The translations under genes and the position numbers were made by a program. The notes beneath the pieces were generated by a model. It worked only from the letters and a program-made list of their open reading frames with translations, was not told where the DNA came from and made no database searches. Below are positions 32,000 to 40,407 of a stretch of 64,000 bases of DNA, one piece after another. The stretch comes from Micromonospora_G sp044901685 (GTDB lineage: Bacteria > Actinomycetota > Actinomycetes > Mycobacteriales > Micromonosporaceae), in NCBI RefSeq assembly GCF_044901685.1, contig NZ_JBJDPS010000024.1:1-64000 (forward strand). Reading direction: 5' to 3'. Positions within the stretch are counted from its first letter, which is position 1. Each line of letters opens with the position of its first letter.

Positions 32000-34427
32000 T
32001 CAGCCGTTGCGCTTCCAGCGCGGCTTGTCGTCGCGGCGGCCGAAGGTGCCGGTGCCGGTACCCGTGCCGGTGCCACCGCGGTGGTCGTCACGACGGCCGG
32101 TCGGGCGGTCGGTGCCACCGGAGCGGAACCCGCCCGAGGGACGGTCGTCGCGGCGGTCACGGTTGAACGGGCGGTCGCTGCCACCGGAGCGGAAGCCACC
32201 GGAGGGGCGCTCGTCACGACGCTCGCGGTTGAACGACGGACGGTCGTTGNNNNNNNNNNNNNNNNNNNNNNNNNNNNNNNNNNNNNNNNNNNNNNNNNNN
32301 NNNNNNNNNNNNNNNNNNNNNNNNNNNNNNNNNNNNNNNNNNNNNNGTGTCACGACGCTCGAACGAACGGCCACCACGGTCGCCGCCGCGGTCGTCACGA
32401 CGCTCGCCACCACCGGAGCGGAAGCCACCGGACGGACGGTCGTCACGACGCTCGCCGCCACCGGAGCGGAAACCGCCCGAGGGGCGCTCGTCACGACGCT
32501 CGCGGTTGAACGACGGACGGTCGTTGTCACGACGCTCGAACGAACGGCCACCACGGTCGCCGCCGCGGTCGTCACGACGCTCGCCACCACCGGAGCGGAA
32601 GCCACCGGACGGACGGTCGCTGCTGCCGCGGAACGACGGACGGTCGTTGCTGCCCCGGTAGCCGCTCCCACCTGCGGGACGGCCACTGCGCTCGCCGGTG
32701 CGGTCGTTGCCGCCGCGGTACCCACCACGGTCGCCACCGCGGTCGTCACGACGGCCGTAGCTGCCGCGGTCGTCACGACGGTCCTCGCGGACGGCCGGCT
32801 GCTGCTCGGGGACGGCCACGGCGGCCACGAGGGCGGCCTCGGCCTCGGCGGCCACCTCGGCCACCGCTGCCTCCGGGTCGTCGCCCCGCTCGCGGGCGGC
32901 ACGGGCGACCAGGCGGTCGGCCTCCTCGCGCAGCTCGACGGCACGGCGCTGGACGCGCTCCAGCTGCTTGGTGAGGTCGGCGGCCTCGCGCTCGGCCTGC
33001 TTGGCCGCGTTGTTCGCGGAGTCGGCCTGGACCTCGGTCAGCGAACGGGCGCCGGTGATCTCGGCGACCTCGGGCTCGAAGACCCCCGCGCCCTGCACGA
33101 TGTGGCGCGAGGCGTCGACGCCCGCGTCCTCCATCAGGCGGAAGATCTGGCGGCGCTGGTGCGGAAGCGCCAGCGAGACGACGACACCGGACTTGCCGGC
33201 GCGGGCGGTACGGCCCGAGCGGTGCAGGTAGTCCTTGTGGTCCCCGGCCGGGTCCACGTTCAGGACCAGGTCGATGCCGTCGACGTGGATACCGCGGGCG
33301 GCGACGTCGGTGGCGACGAGCGCGTTGACGAAGCCCTTCTTGAAGTCCTCGAGCACGCGGGTACGGGCACCCTGCGTCATGCCGCCGTGCAGCGCGTCCG
33401 CCTTCACGCCGGACTCGATGAGCTGCTCGGCGATACGGTCGGCGCCCAGCTGGGTGCGGACGAAGATGATCGTGCGGCCCTTGCGGGCGGCGATGGCGGC
33501 CGTGACCGGCGCCTTGTCCTTCGGCTTCACGACGAGGACGTGGTGGGACATCGTCGAGACGTTGCCCTGGGCGCTGTCCACCTCGTGGGTGACCGGGTTG
33601 CTCAGGTAGCGCTTGACGAGCGTGCCGATCTCGTTCTCCATCGTGGCGGAGAAGAGCATGCGCTGGCCGCCACCGGGGATCTGGTCGAGCAGCTCGGTGA
33701 CCTCGGGCAGGAAGCCCAGGTCCGACATCTGGTCGGCCTCGTCGAGGACCGCGACCTGGACGTTGGCCAGGGAGCAGGCGCCACGGTTGATGATGTCGCG
33801 CAGTCGGCCCGGGGTGGCGACGAGGACGTCGACACCGCGCTCCAGCGCGAAGATCTGGTTGCTCATCGACGTACCGCCGCAGACGACCTTCATCTTCAGG
33901 CCGAGTACGTCGCCGTAGGGCTGCAGTGCGTCCGCGACCTGCATCGCGAGCTCACGGGTCGGCGTGAGGATGATCGCGCGGGGCTTCTTCTTCTCGGTGT
34001 GACCGCCGGCCAGCGTGGCCAGGGTCGGCAGACCGAAGGAGAGCGTCTTGCCGGAGCCGGTACGGCCGCGGCCGAGGATGTCCTTGCCGGCCAGGGCGTC
34101 CGGGATGGTCGCGGCCTGGATCGGGAAGGGGGCCGTCACACCGTTCTGCGCGAGCTTGCGGACGATGCCCTCGGGCAGGCCGAGTGAGGCGAAGGTGATG
34201 CCGGGTTCGGCGTCCTCGTCGGCGATCTCCTCGGTGGAGGAAGCGGGGATCTCCTCGGTGGAGGAAGCCGGGATCTCCTCGGTGGAGGAAGCCGGAGCCT
34301 CGTCGGCGGGGGTCTCCACGACCGCCGCGGGGGCCTCGGCCACCACGGCCTCGGCGGCCTGGACGACCTCGATGTTCTCGACGTCGTTCTCGGGCATGAC
34401 GGTGTGGTCAGAACTGGAAATTGACAT
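32000..34427 (-). CDS. DEAD-box RNA helicase with long Arg/Gly repeat tail (interrupted by assembly gap)
   Basis: An ATP-dependent RNA helicase of RhlE/CsdA type. The core covers about residues 78-450: Walker A GRTGSGKT (121-128), PTRELA (156), DEAD (229-232), SAT (260) and the C-terminal HRSGRTARAGKSG. An acidic N-terminal extension has three exact SSTEEIPA units. The C-terminal tail is a repetitive RRDDRPSGGFRSGGG-type RNA-binding region interrupted by 97 Ns. Frames on the two sides differ by one base, consistent with a wrong gap length and not necessarily with a real frameshift. The tail resumes and ends KPRWKRNG at 32000. The ATG at 34427 lacks a clear ribosome binding site. Roles in cold growth or mRNA decay are inferred. 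Confidence 0.88.
32250..32346. other. Assembly gap (97 Ns)
   Basis: The run of Ns lies inside the repeat-rich tail of the helicase gene. Its length is not a multiple of three and its flanks are near-identical to sequence within the neighbouring repeat, so the gap reflects collapsed repeats. Confidence 0.97.
32347..32618. repeat. 177-bp coding tandem repeat in helicase tail
   Basis: The segment beginning CACGACGCTCGAACGAACGG at 32351 recurs at 32528, exactly 177 bp (59 codons) later, for about 90 bp. The intervening unit ends with the same sequence that precedes the gap on its left side. At least one more copy probably lies within the gap. Confidence 0.85.
34224..34295. repeat. Three 24-bp coding repeats
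   Basis: Three near-identical 24-bp units encode the SSTEEIPA octapeptide repeats in the helicase N-terminal extension. They look like a recent in-frame expansion. Confidence 0.8.
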
Positions 34428-34637
34428 GCGAAATGCGAAACCTTCCGGAGTCTCGGCACGCGCCCGTAACTCCGTGTTTTCGCAATTTCGACCGCCTCAA
34501 TGCGGTCCAGCCACGGCAAGGGAGAGTACGCGCCACACGGCGCTCTTCTGTGTCGGCGCCGGGCAATGGGATCAAACGATCTACTACCATACGCACCCTC
34601 CCCCACTTCGTGCAAACCCGCCGGTCAGAGCCCCGGA

Positions 34638-35198
34638 TCAGGCCGGTGCGAGCTGCGGCGACACCCTCGGTGTCGGCCACGTCCGGACCCCGTCCCGCGC
34701 CCGGTTCGCACCGTTGTGGAACTGTGCGGCGGGCGAGGCCGAAGGCGGCTCGGGCGGCTGCGACGGCTCCGGCTCGGGCGAGGGCGGGGGCGGCTCCTGG
34801 GTGGCGGGAGGAGCCGGCGGTTCGCCGGGCCCCGGCGCGCTGGGCTCCGGGGTGGGCAGCGGACCGCCACGGGTGGGCTCCGGGACACCCGGGACGCCGG
34901 GCACCGGGCGGGGGTCCGCAGGACCGGCGGACGCGCCGCGGCCCGAGGACTTCGCGTCCGGCCTGCCGGAGGAGGCGCCCCGGTCGGACTGCGCCTCGGC
35001 ACGGCCGCCGCCGGAACCTGAGCGCCCGGAGCCGGACACGGTGTCGCCGTCCGGCGGGGCCGAGGCCCCCTTCCGGTCCGCCTGCCGGGACGGGGACGGG
35101 TCCCCCGCGTCGTCGCCGACGCTCATACAACCGGTGGACGCGGCGATCGTCAGCGCGGTGACGGCTGCCCAGCGGATGCGAGTGGACAACTGGCGCAC
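34638..35198 (-). CDS. Pro/Gly-rich lipoprotein
   Basis: A 186-residue protein with a signal peptide ending in lipobox Cys24 (IAASTGC-MSV), then a low-complexity Ser/Gly/Pro/Glu stretch to the C-terminus. There is no recognisable domain. The GTG at 35198 is preceded by GGAGGT at 8 nt. It probably lies on the outer face of the membrane as a spacer-like or wall-penetrating protein. Function is unknown. Confidence 0.72.
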   Translation of the reverse strand: MRQLSTRIRWAAVTALTIAASTGCMSVGDDAGDPSPSRQADRKGASAPPDGDTVSGSGRSGSGGGRAEAQSDRGASSGRPDAKSSGRGASAGPADPRPVPGVPGVPEPTRGGPLPTPEPSAPGPGEPPAPPATQEPPPPSPEPEPSQPPEPPSASPAAQFHNGANRARDGVRTWPTPRVSPQLAPA

Positions 35199-35309
35199 GG
35201 GATGACACCTCCGGGGAGGAGAGGGACGGGAGAGCGATGTGTTCAACTCCCCTGCCCCCGTCGGGGACACGCCCGGACGCGACACCGGCACAGGCACCCG
35301 CCCGCCGGC

Positions 35310-35693
35310 TCAGCCCCCCGGGCCCCCGAAGCCTCCCGCCACTTCCGCCCCGAGGAACACCGCCCCGAGCCCGACCAGCACGGACGCGAGCACATTGGCG
35401 CCCGCGAGGAAGCCGCGGCCCCGCTCGGCCAGCCGCAGCGTCTCGTACGAGAAGGTCGAATACGTCGTCAGCGCCCCGCAGAGCCCGGTGCCCAGCAGGG
35501 CGTGGACCGGTGCGGACACCGCCGCCCCGGTGAGCACCCCGAGCAGCAGGCTGCCCGCCGCGTTGACCACGAAGGTCCCCCAGGGGAACTCGTACGGCAG
35601 CCCCGCGCCGTGCCGCGCCTGCACCGCACGGTCCGTCAGATAGCGCAGCGGCGCCCCCACTGCGCCCCCGACTGCGACCAGCAGCCAGTTCAC
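35310..35693 (-). CDS. crcB: Fluoride ion channel subunit CrcB/Fluc
   Basis: A 127-residue four-helix membrane protein. The motifs GGAVGAPLRY, GTFVVNAAGS and TTYSTFSYE are the Fluc pore and Phe-box signatures. It exports cytoplasmic fluoride as an antiparallel dimer. The GTG start overlaps the stop of the upstream paralogue by four bases (GTGA), so they are co-translated and probably form a heterodimer. Confidence 0.95.
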   Translation of the reverse strand: MNWLLVAVGGAVGAPLRYLTDRAVQARHGAGLPYEFPWGTFVVNAAGSLLLGVLTGAAVSAPVHALLGTGLCGALTTYSTFSYETLRLAERGRGFLAGANVLASVLVGLGAVFLGAEVAGGFGGPGG

Positions 35694-36100
35694 GCCGCCC
35701 TCCTCATCCCGTCGGCCAGCACCCGGGTCAGCGCAGCCGCCACCCAGACCGCGCCGAGCGCCGCCACGGCCGTCACACCCGCGTACACCATCGCCGTCGC
35801 CACCTCCTGACGCACCAGCAGCTCGGAGACTCCGACGGCGTACGTCGAGAACGTGGTGAACCCGCCGAGCACCCCGACCCCGAGGAACGGCCGCACCAGC
35901 GGATGGGAGATCCTTCCGCGCTCGACGGTCAGCACCATGAGCACGCCGATCAGGGCGCAGCCCGTCACGTTGACGACGAAGACCGCCCAGGGGAACCCGC
36001 CCTCGGCCGCCGGCCAGGCGAGGGAAGCCGCGTAGCGGGCCGTGGACCCGACCGCGCCTCCTGCGGCGATCACCGCCAGGACCCGGCGGGGCGCACTCAC
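35690..36100 (-). CDS. crcB: Fluoride ion channel subunit CrcB/Fluc (paralogue)
   Basis: A 136-residue Fluc subunit with GGAVGSTARY, FVVNVTGC and FTTFSTYAV motifs. It starts at GTG 36100, which overlaps the TGA of the metallopeptidase gene (GTGA). Two-gene Fluc systems are common in Gram-positive bacteria and may need both subunits. No fluoride riboswitch is visible upstream. Confidence 0.94.
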   Translation of the reverse strand: MSAPRRVLAVIAAGGAVGSTARYAASLAWPAAEGGFPWAVFVVNVTGCALIGVLMVLTVERGRISHPLVRPFLGVGVLGGFTTFSTYAVGVSELLVRQEVATAMVYAGVTAVAALGAVWVAAALTRVLADGMRRAA

Positions 36101-36450
36101 CCGTAGCCCAGTTCGTGCAGCCGCTCGTCGTCGATACCGAAGTGGTGGGCGATCTCGTGGACGACGGTGATCTCGGTCTCGGCGACGACGCGCTCGCGCG
36201 TCTCGCACATCCGGAGCGTCGGCCCCCGGTAGATCGTGATCCGGTCCGGAAGCACTCCCGCGTACCACTCGCCTCGGTCGGTGAGCGGCGTGCCCTCGTA
36301 CAGCCCGAGCAGCTCCCGCTCCTCCGGATCCTCCGGTTCGTCCTCCACGAACACCGCGACGTTGTCCATCAGCCGCATCAGCTCGGACGGGACCCGGTCA
36401 AGAGCCACGCTCACCAGCTCTTCGAACTCCTCGCGCGTCATCTCCAGCAC
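36097..36450 (-). CDS. Minimal metallopeptidase-like protein (zincin fold)
   Basis: A 117-residue protein with the zinc motif HEIAHHFGIDD near the C-terminus (HExxH plus a third ligand region), as in the short metallopeptidase-family proteins of actinobacteria. N-terminal MLEMTREEFEELV matches remembered homologues, which is why GTG 36450 is preferred to ATG 36441. The substrate is unknown. It is translationally coupled to the fluoride channel genes downstream, which hints only at co-expression. Confidence 0.85.
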   Translation of the reverse strand: MLEMTREEFEELVSVALDRVPSELMRLMDNVAVFVEDEPEDPEERELLGLYEGTPLTDRGEWYAGVLPDRITIYRGPTLRMCETRERVVAETEITVVHEIAHHFGIDDERLHELGYG

Positions 36451-36573
36451 CCGCCCATTGTCACTTACGAGCGGCCGGAGCGGGCGGGCCGCTCCCCGGA
36501 GCGGGCCACCCGCCCGGCCCACCCGTGTCCGCCCGCCCGCATGGCCGCAGCCCGATCCGGGCATACGCGCCCA

Positions 36574-38106
36574 ATGGCACGCCCGTTCCACGCCGCAGCC
36601 GTCCGTCTCCGCCGACTCCGCCGCTCCCGCTCCCGCACCACCCCCGGGACCGGGCTGACCCCCTCCGCGCACCCCTGGAAACGCGCGCTCGGACTGCTGG
36701 CCGTCGTGGTGCTGGGCGCCTGGCTGGGGCTGCTGGTCGTCGGCAGCGTGCGCACGCCGGTGGGCCCCATGGACACGACCATGACCCTGCGGCCTTCGGT
36801 GAGCGGCGGCACCAAGATCAACGTCTCTCCGCTCGGCGCCCTGGAGCTGGACTCGCACCACGCCCCGGTCCGCCTCGACGTGGACGTCGACCAGCTGGAC
36901 CCGGAGCGCTCCCAGGCGCTGGTGAAGCACCCCGAGCGCCTGGCCGGACTACAGGACGAGGTCACCGACGACGTCGTCTCCGGCACCCGCGAGCTGGCCG
37001 TCCGCTCCTGCGTGGCCGTCGTGTCCGGTGCCACCGCGCTCGGCCTCGTCGTCTACCGGCGCCCGCGCCGCGCACTGGCCGCCGGGGGACTCGCACTGGC
37101 CCTGCTCGCGGCCTCGGGCGTCAGCGCGTACTCCACCTGGAACCCGAAGTCGGTGCTGGAGCCGAAGTTCTCCGGGCTGCTCTCCAGCGCACCGTCCGTG
37201 GTCGGCGACGCCCGCTCGATCGTCACCGAGTTCGACGTCTACCAGCAGGAACTGGCCAGGCTGGTCACCAACGTCACCAAGCTGTACGACGCCACCTCCA
37301 CGCTTCCGGTCTACCAGCCGGATCCGGGCACCATCCGGGTCCTGCACGTCTCCGACATCCACCTCAACCCCGCCGCCTGGCACATCATCGGCTCGCTCGT
37401 CGAGCAGTACGAGATCGACGTGATCATCGACTCCGGCGACACGATGGACCACGGCACGGCCGCCGAGAACGGCTTCCTGGACCCCGTCCGCGACCTCGGC
37501 GCGCCCTATGTGTGGGTGAGGGGCAACCACGACTCGAAGCAGACCCAGGCGTACCTGGCGAAGACGAGGAACGCGCACGTCCTGGACGGGGGCGACGCGG
37601 TGAGCGTGGCCGGGCTGCGCATCGCGGGCACCGGCGATCCGCAGTTCACCCCCGACCGCGTACGCCCCACGGGCGGCAAGGCGGCCGAGCAGCTGGCGGG
37701 CATGCGCCTGGCCTCGGCCCTGCGCGACCAGAAGCGGGCGGGCACCCCGGTGGACATCGCGGTGGTCCATGATCCGAACGCGGCCCGGGAGACCGACGGA
37801 ACGGTTCCGCTGGTCCTGGCCGGCCATGTGCACCACCGGGTGAACGAACTGCTCGCCCTGGGCACGCGGCTGAAGGTCGAGGGCTCCACGGGCGGCGGCG
37901 GGCTGCGCGCCGTGCAGAACGAGAAGCCGGAGAAGGTGCGCGCCTCGGTGCTCTACCTGGACCGCTCCACCCGCCGTCTGCAGGCCTGGGACGAGATCAC
38001 CCTGGGCGGCCTCGGCCTCACGACCGCCGAGGTCGGGCGGCATCTGCCGGAGGAGAACCTGAAGTCGCCGTCGCCTTCGCCGAGCGCCCCCACGGCCTCC
38101 CCGTAA
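36574..38106 (+). CDS. Membrane-anchored metallophosphoesterase
   Basis: A 510-residue protein with transmembrane helices at about 38-57, 143-160 and 166-186 and a calcineurin-like domain at about 252-470. Metal-site motifs are DIHLNP (261), DSGDTMDHG (286), GNHD (317), VVHDP and GHVHHR. A Ser/Pro tail ends the protein. The substrate could be a nucleotide, phospholipid or wall intermediate; it is not predictable. An upstream in-frame ATG at 36541 is an alternative start. It is divergent from the metallopeptidase gene. Confidence 0.85.
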   Translation: MARPFHAAAVRLRRLRRSRSRTTPGTGLTPSAHPWKRALGLLAVVVLGAWLGLLVVGSVRTPVGPMDTTMTLRPSVSGGTKINVSPLGALELDSHHAPVRLDVDVDQLDPERSQALVKHPERLAGLQDEVTDDVVSGTRELAVRSCVAVVSGATALGLVVYRRPRRALAAGGLALALLAASGVSAYSTWNPKSVLEPKFSGLLSSAPSVVGDARSIVTEFDVYQQELARLVTNVTKLYDATSTLPVYQPDPGTIRVLHVSDIHLNPAAWHIIGSLVEQYEIDVIIDSGDTMDHGTAAENGFLDPVRDLGAPYVWVRGNHDSKQTQAYLAKTRNAHVLDGGDAVSVAGLRIAGTGDPQFTPDRVRPTGGKAAEQLAGMRLASALRDQKRAGTPVDIAVVHDPNAARETDGTVPLVLAGHVHHRVNELLALGTRLKVEGSTGGGGLRAVQNEKPEKVRASVLYLDRSTRRLQAWDEITLGGLGLTTAEVGRHLPEENLKSPSPSPSAPTASP

Positions 38107-38186
38107 ACCGTTTTGGCGATACCTCCCCGCATCCCATATGCTTCTCACGTCCCCGACGCGCTGGAAAGCGCGCAGGTGGGCCCTTA

Positions 38187-38259
38187 GCCCTCATCGTCTA
38201 GTGGCCCAGGACGCCGCCCTTTCAAGGCGGTAGCACGGGTTCGAATCCCGTTGGGGGCA
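38187..38259 (+). tRNA. tRNA-Glu (TTC)
   Basis: A 73-nt cloverleaf with anticodon TTC, canonical GGGTTCGAATCCC T-arm and a GCCCTCA/TGGGGGC acceptor. First of a Glu-Asp-Phe cluster. Confidence 0.94.
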
Positions 38260-38298
38260 CGCTTTACCGTGTGCGAGACTTGTCTCGCACATTAGCTT

Positions 38299-38373
38299 GG
38301 TCCTGTGGAGCAGTTTGGAGTGCTCGCCACCCTGTCAAGGTGGAGGCCGCGGGTTCAAATCCCGTCAGGACCG
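38299..38373 (+). tRNA. tRNA-Asp (GTC), copy 1
   Basis: A 75-nt cloverleaf with anticodon GTC and the GGTCCTG/CAGGACC acceptor. Its sequence is identical to the copy at 44484. Confidence 0.94.
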
Positions 38374-38395
38374 CTGCAGCCCGTACGAGCTGCGT

Positions 38396-38469
38396 GGCTG
38401 GGTAGCTCAGTTGGTACGAGCGATCGCCTGAAAAGCGATAGGTCGCCGGTTCGATCCCGGCCCCAGCCA
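38396..38469 (+). tRNA. tRNA-Phe (GAA)
   Basis: A 74-nt cloverleaf with anticodon GAA, D-loop TTGG and canonical GGTTCGATCCC T-arm. Last of the three-gene cluster. Confidence 0.94.
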
Positions 38470-38475
38470 CCACCC

Positions 38476-38503
38476 GAAGGCCCCGTCCACGGACGGGGCC
38501 TTC
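38476..38503. terminator. Bidirectional terminator (tRNA cluster / ccdA)
   Basis: A perfect 13-bp stem (GAAGGCCCCGTCC and complement) with a 2-nt centre, between tRNA-Phe and the convergent ccdA stop at 38511. Confidence 0.75.
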
Positions 38504-38510
38504 GTCGTTG

Positions 38511-39356
38511 TCAGACCACTTCCTCTTCCTTCCGCCCGGTGCGCCGCCGCCACACCCGCACCGCGAGGATCAGCAGCACCACCGACACCACTGCCCCCAG
38601 GGCCAGGGGGTCGGGGACATGCCGGCCGACGTCCTGCGCCCACTGTTCGACGGCGAACGAGTCGTCGACGTCGAGGAGTCCGGGCAGCGCGGTCGTCCCG
38701 TCGTAGGCGAGGAAGAGCGCCCCGAGCCCGACGAAGAGGAGGCCGGAGAGCAGCGAGGTGCTGTGCACTCCCAGGCGGCCGACGCGCAGCGTCCTGCCCC
38801 GCAGCCAGGCCCTCCGGCCGAGGTCGAAGCGCTCCCAGAGCAGTGCGAGCACGAACAGGGGCGCGGCCATGCCCAGTGCGTAGACGGCGAGCAGCAGCCC
38901 GCCGTACGCGGGGCTCCCGCTGACGGCCGCCACCGTGAGGACGCTGCCGAGGATCGGGCCGGCACAGAAGCCGGCCAGCCCGTAGACCGCGCCCAGGGCG
39001 TAGACGGAGAGGGCGGTCGTGGGCCGGACCCTGCCACTGACCGCGGCGATCCGGCGGGAGGCGAAGCCCAGTCCCGCGATCTGGGCGAGGCCGAGCCCGA
39101 TGATCAGCCAGCCGGCGCCGAGCACGAGTGCGTCGCGGTGCCCGTAGAAGATCCGTCCGGCGTACGAGCCCGCCGCGCCGAGCGGGACGAGGGTGGTGGC
39201 CAGACCGGCGTAGAAGAGGCCCGTGCGCGCCAGGAGCCGCGCCGCGGAGTCGGCGGAGTACGCGAAGAAGGCGGGGAGCAGCAGGGCGCCGCAGGGGCTG
39301 ACCAGGGCGAGCAGCCCGCCGAGCAGGGCCGCGAAGTAGCCGATGCCGGGGGTCAC
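38511..39356 (-). CDS. CcdA/DsbD-like thiol:disulfide transmembrane protein
   Basis: A 281-residue membrane protein with 6-7 hydrophobic segments. Conserved cysteines lie in SPCGALLLP (C22) and GFCAGPILG. It carries reducing equivalents across the membrane for cytochrome c maturation or extracellular disulfide reduction. The GTG start overlaps the stop of the DsbA-like gene (GTGA), so the two form one unit. A basic cytoplasmic tail ends RKEEEVV. Confidence 0.88.
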   Translation of the reverse strand: MTPGIGYFAALLGGLLALVSPCGALLLPAFFAYSADSAARLLARTGLFYAGLATTLVPLGAAGSYAGRIFYGHRDALVLGAGWLIIGLGLAQIAGLGFASRRIAAVSGRVRPTTALSVYALGAVYGLAGFCAGPILGSVLTVAAVSGSPAYGGLLLAVYALGMAAPLFVLALLWERFDLGRRAWLRGRTLRVGRLGVHSTSLLSGLLFVGLGALFLAYDGTTALPGLLDVDDSFAVEQWAQDVGRHVPDPLALGAVVSVVLLILAVRVWRRRTGRKEEEVV

Positions 39357-40147
39357 TTCGCTCGGCCCGGGGCGTCGGGGTCCCCTGCGTCGTTGCCCGC
39401 GCTGCCGACGTTCGCGGCCTCCGCCGCGGCGCTCTCGACGGCCTGGGCGAACACCGCCGTCGGCTGGGCCCCGGCGACGGGGTGGCCGTTGATCAGGAAG
39501 GAGGGCGTGGACGTGGCGCCGATCCCGTAGGCCTGCTCGCGGTCCTCACCGACCGCTTCGGTGGCCGCCGGACTGTCGGCGTCGCGGGCGAAGCGGTCGA
39601 GGTCCGCTACGCCCGCCTGCTGGGCGAGGGCCCTGAGCCGGGCCTTGCCGAAGCCCTTCTCCTTGGCGCCCTCGGCGTAGGCGGCCCGGTGGAAGGCCCA
39701 GAACCGGTCCTGCTGCCCGGCCGCCCAGGACGCGCGGGCCGCCGCCTCGGACGCCTCGCCGAAGATCGGGAAGTTGCGCCACTCGATCCGCAGGGTGCCG
39801 TCGTCGACGTACCTCTCGACCAGTTCGGGTTCGGTGTCCCGGGCGAACTTCCCGCAGTAGCCGCACCGGAAGTCGGCGTACTCGATGAGGACGACGGGGG
39901 CGTCGGCGCGTCCCCGGGCCAGCTTGTCGCCGGCGTCGCGGCGGGCCAGGCCGGCCAGTTCGCGGTAGACGTCGGAGTCGGCCCCCGCTGTCGTACGGAC
40001 GGCCGGGGTGTCCGCACCGGAGCTTTCGGGGGCTGTCGCCCGGTAGGAGACGAAGCCGAGCACTCCGGCGGCTAGAGCGACGGCGAGGCCGAGGAACAGC
40101 GGCTTCTTCGCACTCGACGAGGTGCGGTCGGGTGGGGGCACGGGCAT
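39353..40147 (-). CDS. Membrane-anchored DsbA/thioredoxin-fold oxidoreductase
   Basis: A 264-residue protein with an N-terminal anchor (about 16-34), then a DsbA-type thioredoxin fold. The active site is CGYC (C95/C98) and the cis-Pro loop is STPSFLING. It should form or shuffle disulfides in secreted proteins, with CcdA as redox partner. ATG 40147 has CGGAG at 6 nt; the frame's extension to 40375 is antisense to the hrpA leader and is not used. Confidence 0.9.
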   Translation of the reverse strand: MPVPPPDRTSSSAKKPLFLGLAVALAAGVLGFVSYRATAPESSGADTPAVRTTAGADSDVYRELAGLARRDAGDKLARGRADAPVVLIEYADFRCGYCGKFARDTEPELVERYVDDGTLRIEWRNFPIFGEASEAAARASWAAGQQDRFWAFHRAAYAEGAKEKGFGKARLRALAQQAGVADLDRFARDADSPAATEAVGEDREQAYGIGATSTPSFLINGHPVAGAQPTAVFAQAVESAAAEAANVGSAGNDAGDPDAPGRAK

Positions 40148-40407
40148 GCGGCACTCCGGGCGGTGCGTGCGTGTGGGATCTGCGGGACGGGGGGCAGGGG
40201 AGGCGGGCTGCCCGTCCGTACCCCTGGCACGGACGGCTCGGCGGGTGCGGCTGTCGGGCAACGGGTGATCAGCTGCCCGGAATAGTACGCCGTGTGACCG
40301 CCTCGCAGCACTCCGTGACCGATGGCGGCGAGTGCGGCCCGCCGTGACACGGCCCGCGCGAAATGCGTTCGCCACTCCTCGCGCCCGGGTGAGATCCTGG
40401 GGTCCGT

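Noticed and set aside
32347..32700. Possible CRISPR-like or VNTR non-coding array
   Set aside because: The repeats are in frame with the helicase tail and encode RRDDRPSGGF-type units; no spacer pattern.
32214..32944. Frameshift in the DEAD-box helicase gene
   Set aside because: The frame change coincides exactly with the N run, whose length is arbitrary, so it is an assembly artefact.
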